From contig NZ_CP144906.1 of assembly GCF_036699995.1 (NCBI RefSeq), positions 3,359,001 to 3,423,000 on the forward strand: a stretch of 64,000 nt of DNA, in the 5' to 3' direction. The notes under the pieces are model-generated. The model searched no databases. It had not been told where the DNA came from and was given only the letters and a program-made list of their open reading frames with translations. A program made the position numbers and the translations under genes. Below are positions 37,301 to 45,313 of this stretch, piece after piece. Origin of the DNA: Clostridium beijerinckii. Lineage in GTDB: Bacteria > Bacillota > Clostridia > Clostridiales > Clostridiaceae. Each line of letters opens with the position of its first letter. Within the stretch, counting starts at the first letter, position 1.

Positions 37301-37440
37301 CTAAGTTCTTTATATGATTTTCCTAATAGTTCTTCCTTGTAATACCCTGTTAAATCAACAAATTCTTCGCTTACTTTAATCACTATCTCATTTGAAATAG
37401 TAATAGATGGTTTTGGATTTCTTTTACTATTAAGTGGCAT
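34366..37440 (-). CDS. large multi-PAS hybrid histidine kinase
   Basis: 1024 aa. About five PAS-type repeats occupy residues 1-620 (recurring ...YHDITDL/RNVTEQ/IDDITEE ends), then a coiled coil, H box FLDNMSHEIRTPMNG (H at about 655), N box ILDNLISNAVKFTEKG, G1 IADTGIGIDERF, G2 YTGTGLGLSISKQLAMMMNG and a REC domain at about 905-1024. In REC the phosphoacceptor LILLDMK and lysine SKPF remain, but the usual acidic pair is CIETN and the loop after Asp lacks MP, so its phosphorylation may be weak. First gene of a likely unit with 32055. Confidence 0.93.
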   Translation of the reverse strand: MPLNSKRNPKPSITISNEIVIKVSEEFVDLTGYYKEELLGKSYKELSKTLKTNFFDKFESISDEMSVYIFTKSLEPREVIISKKIDHDKTDILYFFHEKENSRIENKFLYAEQLCFDNKYGIAIYSAPDITLLKANEKYINYMDEPFNMKENCIGKSIEEIAKDFKEDKIREKWISVIKTGKTCYVKYFMSDRHGTGVTYFDSAIVPIYEEGKVKYYIENRIDVTDRIRNKMVIEAQAAEIERRDKKIEAIMDLADEQISIFDKSGRLIKISKVILELFQANKISNINDIKDEIMIFDVNKNRIEFEKSKFSYIEKGKEINNYRVIIGTRNFEKHVVISGKPIFDRKGNFERYVLIIDDITEEVQAKIIEEQKNKLEAIIRNMSEGLFTIDKEGNINILNSSAKDFFYNIGLANKISENLLKVKFYDSNDNIIKPENLPSYRVLKGEKINEYRMTLKRKGLEYHFNVSGSPLYDEDGDIVKALLCTRNVTEQVNSNTIIKMQKKQLEAVIENISDAIYIADKEGKIILMNAEGRSLLSDYYAVKNAEDFNITKQAFDTSGNEIHVENLSLKCALRGEKIKNKTVIIKRLDKELTIRVNSTPIYDTSGNLIMALACYHDITDLAEKEKIIVEKYRQLEVLKEEAEIANKIKSLFLDNMSHEIRTPMNGIFGTIQLLEKTPMSEEQSKYIKLLKNSGNKLLTIINNILDISKIEAGIHKLNDGKFALKKITDDIYTNLLESGNSKGLEIRYYFDPNAEFIAIGDELKLKQILDNLISNAVKFTEKGYISFRVTKVSSDNDYVKIKFTIADTGIGIDERFKSKIFGIFSQGDISVNKKYTGTGLGLSISKQLAMMMNGNISFESTLGEGSTFMFTCSFKKSDYYEKNIEVMNDNKISEDDKINNLWMNKAILCIETNSIDKEVMESIVERRGCKYIHAHNISEALKILNCNYVDLILLDMKLNKLEDFEKIKEMRISRVKGKNIPIIGMSSYTIIENREILMNLGIDHCISKPFNVEEIYNIFEIYL

Positions 37441-37610
37441 TGATTCTTCCTCCGTAAATATAAATTCTTATAACATGTATGAAATTTCCATAATGCATAT
37501 AAAATATAAATTCTTCAAATAGAATACATTTAATTCATTATATCATCTATACTATTATTAATAAAATAATAACAATAACCCATTTAACACGTTAATAACT
37601 CTGAAATCAC

Positions 37611-37659
37611 AAAAAAGCCAGTAGAACAATTAATTATATAAATAGTTCTACTAGCTTTT
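37611..37659 (-). terminator. terminator of the SASP gene
   Basis: AAAAGCTAGTAGAAC pairs with GTTCTACTGGCTTTT, ending in TTTTTT on the minus strand. Confidence 0.85.
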
Positions 37660-37714
37660 CGTAATCTTATTAAATTTCTAAAGAGTTATTTTCACGATCT
37701 TAGTCTTATAGTTA

Positions 37715-37924
37715 TTACTTAAGACCTTGTTCGTAATCTTCGATCATATGCTTTACCATATAACCACCAACATATCCATTTTGTCTTGAAGAAAGGTTTC
37801 CTTTATCAATGTTTTCATAATTATTTAATCCAACTTCTGAAGCAACCTCAGCTTTTAATCTGTTTAATCCTGCCTTTGCTTCTGGTACTAATGTTCTATT
37901 TCTTCCACTGTTATTTGATGACAT
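37715..37924 (-). CDS. alpha/beta-type small acid-soluble spore protein
   Basis: 69 aa from ATG at 37924 (MSSNNSGRN), nine bases after GGGAGG; an earlier ATG leaves too little spacing. The alpha/beta SASP landmarks are VPEAKAGLNRLKAEVASEVGL, with AEVASEVG as the germination-protease site, and the conserved GNLSSRQNGYVGGYMVKHMIE. These proteins coat spore DNA and are degraded at germination. A sporulation sigma-G promoter is expected but was not located. Confidence 0.95.
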   Translation of the reverse strand: MSSNNSGRNRTLVPEAKAGLNRLKAEVASEVGLNNYENIDKGNLSSRQNGYVGGYMVKHMIEDYEQGLK

Positions 37925-38065
37925 ATGCATCAACCTCCCTTAATTAATATAAATTTTGTTTGGCATTAATATATTAACCATTATGACAAATTATAATCTA
38001 TTAAAATACTAGTAAAAATAGTACTGATAGCTTGTATTAAATATTTTTCCCTATTGAAGAATTAA

Positions 38066-38412
38066 ATTGATATTTATAACTTAGATTTATGCAATAATCC
38101 ACCGAAATCATAAATATTTTGATTCCGAAAAGCTATGAAAATATCGCTGAAGGCTCTAAATTGCAGGTTTCACCACTAATGCTTGCTCCCAATTTCATTG
38201 TGACAAGCATTAATGGAACAACCGTTAGCGGAAACTCGACTCACATACGTTCGCTGAGTAAGTGATTCACACCGAATCAAAGATTCGGGTTCACTACTTA
38301 AGGGCCTTTAACAGCTCATATTCAATGCCTGTTGCATAAAAATGTTTCTGCTTTCTAGTATTGTATTTATTGCAAAGTGTAAATGAAATTCTTAAATTGT
38401 TTATCTATAATT
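38066..38412. repeat. R1 long-hairpin element, copy A
   Basis: Nested inverted repeats: ATTGCAGG..., an inner ACTAATGCTTG/CAAGCATTAAT stem, GAAAATATCGCTGAAGG opposite CCTTTAACAGC, and ATAAATATTTT near the ends. It contains the extra block GTTAGCGGAAACTCGACTCA that is shared with copy B. No coding frame. Confidence 0.7.
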
Positions 38413-38625
38413 AGGTCATCTTAAATTCTTCTTTTTCAAAACTTAATATAAACTAATCTTAATTAGACTAGTATCAATATATATCCAATATATATATAAC
38501 AAAATCCATAAATAAGGTTTTCCTATTAACATATTAGTATATATATGCTAACATAATATACGTTGTAGTATTAAATACTTTAATACAATATACTTTTGAG
38601 ACATGACAATATTGGAGGCATAATA

Positions 38626-40224
38626 ATGGAATTAAAACATAAAACAAATACCTATAAAACTTTATTTCATTGGCATAGTTTTAGATTAAGACTTGTTGTT
38701 GAAGGTATTGGGATAGGTATTACTGCTGGCCTATTGATTGTACTATATCGATATGCACTTGAAAAAGCAGGAATTCTTTTAAATTATATTTATAAAAGTA
38801 TATCATCAAATTATATACTTGCACTTCCATGGATTTTAGCACTAATAGTTATAGGCTATATTGTTGGATTGATGGTTAAATATGAGCCAATGATCAGTGG
38901 AAGCGGTATACCTCAGGTAGAAGGAGTTTTGCTTAGAGAACTTGATATGACATGGTGGAAAGTTATACTTGGAAAATTTTTAGGTGGAGTTCTTTCCATA
39001 GGTTCTGGTCTCTCATTAGGAAGAGAAGGTCCATCTGTTCAATTAGGAGCTGCAGTTGGACAAGGCTTTAGTAAAGTATTTAGGCGAATAAAGATTGAAG
39101 AAAAATACCTTATTACAAGTGGAGCTAGTGCTGGATTAGCTGCTGCATTTAATGCACCTTTAGCAGGAGCAATGTTTGCATTAGAAGAAGTTCATAAAAA
39201 CTTTTCACCTTTAGTTTTACTTTCAGCTCTATCTTCTGCATTATCAGCTGATTTTATAGCTAGTGAATTCTTTGGATTAAAACCTGTTTTTGACTTTAAG
39301 AAATTAGATTCAATACCTCTGAAATTTTATTTTTATATAATATTATTGGGTATTATTTTAGGACTCCTAGGTGTTCTTTTTAATAAACTCCTTTTAAAAA
39401 CTCAAAGTCTATATATAAAACAAAGATGGCTTAAAAAAGAATTTCGAGTAATAATACCTCTATTAATTTCAGTTTTCCTAGGACTTTTATTGCCACAAGT
39501 TTTAGGTGGCGGACATGAACTTATAAGCTCACTTATTACTGAAAAATCACCCTTGATGATTTTAATCATTATCCTTATAGTAAAGTTTTTATTTACAATG
39601 GCAAGTTTCGGATCAGGAGCCCCTGGCGGAATTTTTCTTCCACTACTTACTATTGGAGCTTTAATAGGTAATATATATGGGATTATATTAGTACATTTTG
39701 CACATGTTAATGATATTTATATCTCTCAGTTTGTAATTCTTGCAATGGCTGGGTATTTCACAGCTGTAGTAAAATCACCTTTAACTGGAATCATATTAAT
39801 TACTGAGATGACAGGTTCTTTTAATCATTTGCTTTCTTTAGCTGTAGTCTCTATTGCTGCATATATAGTTGCTGATATTTTAGCATCAAAACCTGTTTAT
39901 GAAGCATTGCTCGAAAAATTTCTGCAAGATATAGGTGAACATATTTCTATAGGTAACAAGAAGAATAAATCTATATTAGAATTCCCAGTATGTATGGGAT
40001 CAAATTTAGATAGCAAGCAGATTAAAGAAGTAAAATGGCCCTCTTATTGCTTGCTAGTTGCAGTTAAACGTGGTGAAGATGAGATAATACCTAAGGGAGA
40101 CACTACTATTTTACCTGGTGACTATCTAATTGTACTTACAAACGAAGATAAAGTTACTAAAATAAGTGATACCTTAATAACCATGACTGAATGTAACGAA
40201 ATACAAAAGTCCATTAATCAATAA
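38626..40224 (+). CDS. ClC-type chloride channel/antiporter with TrkA-C domain
   Basis: 532 aa from the ATG at 38626, preceded by GGAGG. About ten to twelve helices. Signature motifs: GSGIPQ (92-97), GREGPSVQ (132-139, with the gating glutamate E134) and GSGAPGGIFLP; these build the anion path. The glutamate fits an H+/Cl- antiporter or a gated channel. Residues about 445-525 form a cytoplasmic RCK_C (TrkA-C) domain (PKGDTTILPGDYLIVLTN) that may bind a regulatory ligand. It is convergent with the DUF421 gene and shares a terminator with it. Confidence 0.94.
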   Translation: MELKHKTNTYKTLFHWHSFRLRLVVEGIGIGITAGLLIVLYRYALEKAGILLNYIYKSISSNYILALPWILALIVIGYIVGLMVKYEPMISGSGIPQVEGVLLRELDMTWWKVILGKFLGGVLSIGSGLSLGREGPSVQLGAAVGQGFSKVFRRIKIEEKYLITSGASAGLAAAFNAPLAGAMFALEEVHKNFSPLVLLSALSSALSADFIASEFFGLKPVFDFKKLDSIPLKFYFYIILLGIILGLLGVLFNKLLLKTQSLYIKQRWLKKEFRVIIPLLISVFLGLLLPQVLGGGHELISSLITEKSPLMILIIILIVKFLFTMASFGSGAPGGIFLPLLTIGALIGNIYGIILVHFAHVNDIYISQFVILAMAGYFTAVVKSPLTGIILITEMTGSFNHLLSLAVVSIAAYIVADILASKPVYEALLEKFLQDIGEHISIGNKKNKSILEFPVCMGSNLDSKQIKEVKWPSYCLLVAVKRGEDEIIPKGDTTILPGDYLIVLTNEDKVTKISDTLITMTECNEIQKSINQ

Positions 40225-40343
40225 AATTTATTTTTAATCTACACTATGTTTTATTTAGAAGTTCAAGTCAATAAGATAATTATTTCTTTTAAATTAATTA
40301 TTAAATACTATTAACAATGTCGTCTTATTTAAATCAAAAACAC

Positions 40344-40384
40344 AATAAGTTGAGGTTTTTTAAATATAAAAATCTCAACTTATT
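40344..40384. terminator. bidirectional terminator
   Basis: AATAAGTTGAG(G)TTTTT pairs with AAAAA(T)CTCAACTTATT; both arms are flanked by A or T runs. It serves the ClC gene and the DUF421 gene. Confidence 0.8.
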
Positions 40385-40410
40385 TATTCCTTAAATTATT
40401 CAATTCCATA

Positions 40411-41112
40411 TTACCCATGGTTTTCATTCTTATTTCTCTTTGATACATGAAGCTTTTCATTAGCATATATCCCTGCATAAAATACATCATTAATATCTTC
40501 AATCTTTTGCTTTTTCAACTCCTTATGAATCCAATTTTCATTCACTCCTGCACTTTTTAAATTTTCTCTTATTATTTCTCCATCAATTATTACATCTTTC
40601 ATAAGTCCTTCACTTGTAGTTTTAATGTTCATTTGGGATGGAGTAAGAGGCTTTTTATCGGCTTTGGGGAGCACAGATAACTCCCCATCAGTTTCCATTA
40701 TCGCAAATTCCACATCTGCTAAACTGAATGCATTCTTTTCTCTCATCTTCATCATTAATTCATTGACTGTTAACTTCATATTTTTCATATTTTCCTCAAC
40801 AATATTTCCATTTTCAACTACAGTTACTGGTTCTGAATTAGCTAGCTTTCTTATTTTAAAACTTTTAGTATCTAGATATGCACTTCCAATACTTAATGTT
40901 GATATAACTATTAGTGCTATAATTGATGATAAAAATGTACTTTCTGATCCTATCATAGCATTTGCAACTAATGATCCCATTGACATACCTACAATGAAAT
41001 CAAAAAGTGTCATGTGAGAAATAATTTTCCTTCCCATGATCCTTGCTAATATCAGTGCTAGTGCATAAACAGCAATACTTCTCAAAATTACATTAACTAT
41101 AGAATAGTCCAT
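40411..41112 (-). CDS. DUF421 membrane protein (YetF/YrbG-like)
   Basis: 233 aa. Three N-terminal helices (about residues 5-85: VNVILRSIAVYALALILARI, MTLFDFIVGMSMGSLVANAMIG) precede a cytoplasmic domain with KLANSEPVTVVENGNIVEENMK and AFSLADVEFAIMETDGELSVLPK, typical of this family. Function is not established; B. subtilis members affect spore and cell-envelope properties. RBS AGGAGG is close to the ATG. Confidence 0.9.
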   Translation of the reverse strand: MDYSIVNVILRSIAVYALALILARIMGRKIISHMTLFDFIVGMSMGSLVANAMIGSESTFLSSIIALIVISTLSIGSAYLDTKSFKIRKLANSEPVTVVENGNIVEENMKNMKLTVNELMMKMREKNAFSLADVEFAIMETDGELSVLPKADKKPLTPSQMNIKTTSEGLMKDVIIDGEIIRENLKSAGVNENWIHKELKKQKIEDINDVFYAGIYANEKLHVSKRNKNENHG

Positions 41113-41364
41113 TTTTATTTCCTCCTAACAATAGTCTAAATATGATTCATTTGCATTCTTATAGAAGCTTTGTAATCCATAGTAATACTAAGTTAGTATG
41201 TGTTAAAAAATAGAATCTATCACTTAAAAATCCTCTTTAAAATTAACATTTAAGGTTTGATACTAGCTTAATCTTTAATCTGTAAATTGTATTGATATAA
41301 TATTTTTCTTTAATATGAAAAAAAGTAATTTAAAAGACTTTTATTAAACTCTTTTAAATTACAA
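41113..41364. other. gene-free stretch
   Basis: A/T-rich, with one hairpin at about 41330-41361 (GTAATTTAAAAG/CTTTTAAATTAC). No gene seen. Confidence 0.4.
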
Positions 41365-41371
41365 CAAGAAA

Positions 41372-41411
41372 AGGACATCCAAGATGATTTTTAATCATTT
41401 TGAGACATCCT
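41372..41411 (-). terminator. terminator of idi
   Basis: AGGATGTC...ATGAT pairs with ATCAT...GGATGTCCT, followed by TTTTCTT on the minus strand, about 120 bases after the idi stop. Confidence 0.65.
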
Positions 41412-41530
41412 CTTTACTTATAATTAATTAACTGTTGCACTTTTCTACACTCTCTAGATTAACTTTAAAATATATGCTTAGATATTTTAAACTATTAATT
41501 TCTAAATCTTTATTTAGATCAAATTCTTAC

Positions 41531-42046
41531 TTATTTAAATATTTTGTTTTCTGCCTTATTAACTAAGTATCTAAACCAATAAGTATATAATTCTGGCTTT
41601 TCTATAACATCCTTTTTAACCTCATTAATATCAACCCACTTAAAATCATCTACTTCATCTTTATTTACAATCACTTCTCCATCATATTTCCCGATAAATA
41701 CATGATCATATTCATTTTCAAAAAGATCATATTCAAGTTTTACTTTATAAATAAAACTAAATACTTCTTCAAGTTCACATGTAAATCCCATTTCTTCCCT
41801 AAGCCTTCTATAAATCGCATCATGTAAACTTTCACCGTATCTTGGATGACTACAGCACGTATTTGTCCAGAGGCCAGGCGAATGATATTTTTCCAAATTC
41901 CTTTTCTGTAATAACAATTGATTTTTGGAATTAAATACTAATATAGAAAAAGCTCTATGCAATGTTCCTTTGAGGTGAGCCTCCATTTTTTCAATCGAAC
42001 CTATTTCTTTATCAAACTCATCTACAGCTATTATATATTCTGCCAT
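41531..42046 (-). CDS. idi: isopentenyl-diphosphate delta-isomerase, type I
   Basis: 171-aa Nudix-fold enzyme. It interconverts IPP and DMAPP in isoprenoid synthesis. Diagnostic features are HRAFSILVFN, LLLQKR, WTNTCCSHPRYGE (catalytic cysteine in CCSHP) and the Nudix-derived LREEMGF with its metal-binding glutamates, then Y-x-Y-FENEYDHVF (E116-like catalytic glutamate). Length is normal for bacterial type I enzymes. No other isoprenoid genes are adjacent. Confidence 0.92.
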   Translation of the reverse strand: MAEYIIAVDEFDKEIGSIEKMEAHLKGTLHRAFSILVFNSKNQLLLQKRNLEKYHSPGLWTNTCCSHPRYGESLHDAIYRRLREEMGFTCELEEVFSFIYKVKLEYDLFENEYDHVFIGKYDGEVIVNKDEVDDFKWVDINEVKKDVIEKPELYTYWFRYLVNKAENKIFK

Positions 42047-42156
42047 TTAATTTCCCCTTCCATTTAAACTAATATAATCAAAACTTACATCATTAAAATA
42101 ATTGTATTCGCAATATAGGTAAAAAAGCATCTTCCATTAACCAATATATGAATTTG

Positions 42157-42510
42157 CTATAATAAGCTAACACTATTGTCTTCATTTATTAATTTTTTAT
42201 AGCCTTTTCCCCATTCACACATTGCACTTAGAATTGGCTTCATGCTTTCTCCAATGCATGTAAGTCCATATTCTACTCTTGGTGGTGATTCTGGATAAAC
42301 TTCTCTGTAAATTATCCCATCTCTTTCTAATTCTCTTAACTGCATTGTCAATGTTTTCTGAGTAATATTAGTTAATAATCTTTGTAATTCATTGAATCTA
42401 ATAGTTCCTCTCGACAAATGCCAAAGAATTGCTATTTTCCACTTCCCGCTAAGTATATTTATAGTTAAATTCATAGGGCAATCCGACTCTAAATCAATTG
42501 ATTTTGACAT
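42157..42510 (-). CDS. HxlR family transcriptional regulator
   Basis: 117 aa winged helix with the family's conserved cysteine near the start (DLESDCPMNL), GKWKIAILWHL, RFNELQRLLTNITQKTLTMQLRELERDGII and the wing YPESPPRVEYGLT. HxlR proteins sense aldehydes or redox state through that cysteine. It is divergent from the nitroreductase gene, and a palindrome lies between them. Confidence 0.93.
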   Translation of the reverse strand: MSKSIDLESDCPMNLTINILSGKWKIAILWHLSRGTIRFNELQRLLTNITQKTLTMQLRELERDGIIYREVYPESPPRVEYGLTCIGESMKPILSAMCEWGKGYKKLINEDNSVSLL

Positions 42511-42578
42511 TAATTTATTCTCCTAACACATTTTTGTAACAATCTATCTTCTATTTAATTACCTTAATGGTATCATTT

Positions 42579-42595
42579 TTGATATCACATATCAA
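42579..42595. promoter_or_regulatory. putative HxlR operator
   Basis: TTGATATCACATATCAA is a near-perfect 17-bp palindrome (7-bp arms) in the divergent intergenic region of the HxlR and nitroreductase genes. Confidence 0.55.
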
Positions 42596-42668
42596 ATTTG
42601 TGCGTACTTTTATGATAATTCTATTAATGCTATTATTTTATAAAACCAATAAGGAAGGAAGATATTAT

Positions 42669-43223
42669 ATGAATGAAGTTTTGAAAACTATAAGAAATAG
42701 AAGAAGTGTAAGAACATATTTACCTACACAAATAACACAAGAAGATTTGGATTTAATTATCGAATCTGGGATATATGCGCCTTCTGGTCATAATGATCAG
42801 CCATGGCATTTTACTGTTATTCAAAACAAAGAAATATTAAAACATATCAATGATAAATCAAAAGAGTTAATGGCTCAATCAGAAATCAGCTGGATTAAAA
42901 ATATGGGGGCAAATCCCAAGGTTAATTTAATATACGATGCTCCAACCTTAATAATTGTATCTGGTAATAAAAATGCACTTTCTCCAAAAGTTGATTGCTC
43001 CGCAGCAATACAAAATATGCTTTTAGCAGCAGAAAGCTTAAACATTGGCTCTGTTTGGATTGGCCTCATAACATTTTTCTTAAAATCAGAAGATGAAGCC
43101 AAAAAACTCGGTATTCCAGAAGGATATGAAGCCTATTATGGTGTTGCTCTAGGATACAAGTCATTAAACAAAGAATTAATTGCTCCTAAGAGAAAATTAA
43201 ATGTAGTGAATTATATACGATAA
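42669..43223 (+). CDS. nitroreductase family protein, probable HxlR target
   Basis: 184 aa from ATG at 42669 (MNEVLKTIRNRRSVRTY), seven bases after AAGGAAGGAA; upstream frame codons lack a site. FMN-binding arginines are in RNRRSVRTY; PSGHNDQPWHFTVI and SVWIGLITFF are typical of the family. It uses NAD(P)H to reduce nitro groups or related acceptors. Adjacent HxlR suggests induction by an electrophile. Confidence 0.93.
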   Translation: MNEVLKTIRNRRSVRTYLPTQITQEDLDLIIESGIYAPSGHNDQPWHFTVIQNKEILKHINDKSKELMAQSEISWIKNMGANPKVNLIYDAPTLIIVSGNKNALSPKVDCSAAIQNMLLAAESLNIGSVWIGLITFFLKSEDEAKKLGIPEGYEAYYGVALGYKSLNKELIAPKRKLNVVNYIR

Positions 43224-43252
43224 TGGTTAAATCATTCCATAAATATCTGTAT

Positions 43253-43700
43253 TTATAGATAACCCACCTAATACCTGAACTTATGCATATAACTCACCGA
43301 AATCATAAATATTTTGTTCCGAAAAGCTATGAAAATATCGCTGAAGGTTCTAAGCAGCAGGTTGTATCCAATTTAGCATGCTCCAACTTTCCAAGGGAAG
43401 CTCGACTCATTACATTCGCTGAGGAAGTTCGAGAACCCAAAATAAAATTTTGGACTCTCACTTCACAAGCTAAAATGGAACAACCGTTAGCGGAAACTCG
43501 ACTCACGTTCGTTTACTGAGTAAGCGATTCTCACCAAATCAAAGATTTGGGTTCTCTTCTTAAGAACCTTTAGCAGCTCATTTTCAAATGTTTTCTCCAC
43601 AAATATATTTATGATTTCTAGTGAAGATATTAAATTAAAGTTTTAGCAACTTTGTAAATATATTCATATAATAAGTCTAATTCTTAGATTATTTATCTAA
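43253..43700. repeat. R1 long-hairpin element, copy B
   Basis: Shares ACCGAAATCATAAATATTTT, GAAAAGCTATGAAAATATCG and GTTAGCGGAAACTCGACTCA with copy A. It is longer because of an additional internal segment. Its right end runs into copy C. Confidence 0.7.
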
Positions 43701-43919
43701 CTTGGACTTATGCAATACTTTACAGAAAGAAGAAACATTGTTATTTCACAGGACTATGAAAATTTCACTGAAAGTTCTAAATTGCAGGTTTCCCCACTAA
43801 AGCTTGCTCCCAATTTCATTGTAACAAGCATTAGTTTAACAACCTACAATTAAGAGCCTTTAACAGCTCATTTTCAATGCCTGCTGCATAAAAATGTTTC
43901 TTCTTTCTAATAAGGTATA
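43690..43919. repeat. R1 long-hairpin element, copy C
   Basis: Shares GACTTATGCAATA, ACATTGTTATTTCACAGGAC, CTAAATTGCAGGTT and GCTGCATAAAAATGTTTCT with copy E. The right end is cut off by a hydrolase remnant. Confidence 0.7.
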
Positions 43920-43921
43920 TT

Positions 43922-44036
43922 CTATACGTCAATTAATTTCTTAATTTCATTTAATAAAACAGGAAATTTAGTATACCCATCACGATCGATAAAATGCTTT
44001 CCTGATTCAAGAATAATAAGATTTGCATTTAGCTCA
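43922..44036 (-). pseudogene. C-terminal remnant of an alpha/beta hydrolase
   Basis: Minus strand, in the frame after the isochorismatase stop: NANLIILESGKHFIDRDGY then TKFPVLLNEIKKLIDV and a stop, the usual C-terminal end (catalytic His) of alpha/beta hydrolases. The rest of the gene is missing and an in-frame stop lies just upstream. Confidence 0.7.
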
Positions 44037-44550
44037 TTCTTCTAATAGTTTCATCCATCGAAATATATTCTGCATATCTTCCATCCCATATAAATTCATT
44101 GTAGTATTTATATGTTTGTTCTGCTGACATGAATTTATTGTCAACAGTTGTGTTTGCATAAGCAGGGACTATCATATTGAAGCCATGCTCAAATCCACAT
44201 TTTATAGTTGCGTCGACACATAGATCTGTTTGAATTCCTACAATTATTATATCTTTTTCGTCTTTATCCATTAAATATTCTAATAAGCCTGTCCCTTTAA
44301 AAGCACTATTTACTTTTTTATCAAATATTTTTTCGTCATTAATTGGCTGAAATTTCTCATACACTTCAAATCCGTCAGTTCCTTTTGTTAACTCGCTCCC
44401 AGGTCCATCATCATGACGTATATATATTACTTCAATATCATTTTTCCTTGCTTCACTAATTATTTTTTCTACATTCGATACAAATGCATTAAAGTTATAT
44501 AATCTTTCGTTTGTTATTAATTTTTGTGTATCAACTACTAATAAAACCAT
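44029..44550 (-). CDS. isochorismatase-like cysteine hydrolase
   Basis: 173 aa alpha/beta-layer hydrolase. The catalytic triad of the family is visible: D7 (LVVDTQ), K79 (DKKVNSAF) and C111 (GIQTDLCVDATI). Other members hydrolyse isochorismate, nicotinamide or related amides. The missing His pattern of nicotinamidase metal ligands makes nicotinamidase unlikely, so the substrate is undefined. Its gene overlaps a hydrolase remnant downstream. Confidence 0.9.
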   Translation of the reverse strand: MVLLVVDTQKLITNERLYNFNAFVSNVEKIISEARKNDIEVIYIRHDDGPGSELTKGTDGFEVYEKFQPINDEKIFDKKVNSAFKGTGLLEYLMDKDEKDIIIVGIQTDLCVDATIKCGFEHGFNMIVPAYANTTVDNKFMSAEQTYKYYNEFIWDGRYAEYISMDETIRRMS

Positions 44551-44575
44551 TTTTTTATTCTCCTTTTATAAATTA

Positions 44576-44836
44576 CTACTTTCCTTTATTCCAATTATAA
44601 AAATCTTTTAGATCTTCTTTACGTTTCTGTGATAGCTCTGTTTTCTTAATACAATGAATTGCACCTTCCAGTGCCAGCAACCTATGGATACATGCAGAAG
44701 GATCAATTTCTTGTATCTTAAGCCATGCCTGCTCTGCTCCAATTGCTTTTAATTCATCATAAGTAAATATCCCTACTTGATTCAATTGCCTTTCCACTTC
44801 TTTGCCGATATTAGGTAGCTTTGATAATTCTCCCAT
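44576..44836 (-). CDS. TfoX C-terminal domain protein
   Basis: 86 aa from ATG at 44836 (MGELSKLPNIG), with AGAGGAAG upstream; an ATG-like codon six residues earlier is less well placed. The whole chain matches a TfoX_C helix-hairpin-helix-type domain: LSKLPNIGKEVERQLNQVGIF, ELKAIGAEQAW, LLALEGAI. Stand-alone versions are common and their function is not known. It is 26 bases upstream of the isochorismatase gene, so likely co-transcribed. Confidence 0.85.
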   Translation of the reverse strand: MGELSKLPNIGKEVERQLNQVGIFTYDELKAIGAEQAWLKIQEIDPSACIHRLLALEGAIHCIKKTELSQKRKEDLKDFYNWNKGK

Positions 44837-44934
44837 GATAAAACTTCCTCTCAAATCTGATTAATAAAAATCAAATACATTTTAAAGAAACCTAGGTGAT
44901 TTTTTCTATTTTTAAGTATATCAAAAAGCTTAAC

Positions 44935-45127
44935 ATATTTCATCTGATTTTATAACCGGCCTCACATATTTTTTGAATCTGCTTTTTTGAACCACATTAG
45001 AAAAATTTAGAAACTAAATATATTTTCTCTTAAGATGTAACCTTCTAGTTCCTTCTTTTCGTAATTTATACACTCACCACAATATCTGCTGATTTCACTT
45101 CAATATAGACTCCTAGAGAATAAAAAA
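44935..45127. repeat. R3 interspersed repeat, copy 3 (degenerate)
   Basis: Right end TTCGTAATTTATAC...TTCAATATAGA-TCCTAGAGAATAAAAAA resembles the right end of copy 1; the left part is poorly preserved. Confidence 0.4.
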
Positions 45128-45313
45128 GAAAGAGAATTTTACCTGTTACAGCTCGATTCCCCTTCATCAATTAAGTAAATTATCAATTTATCCCATGTAT
45201 TAGAATATAAATTCTAATATTCTTAAGAATGTATATTGTTTAGAATATTACCATATTTATAATTTCTGTAAACTATCACGGATATCTATATTAATAACTA
45301 CCTTAAAAGAATT

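Noticed and set aside
43283..43519. Plus-strand 78-codon open frame within the R1 element
   Set aside because: Lies inside an inverted-repeat element, has no ribosome site, and the other R1 copies do not keep the frame.
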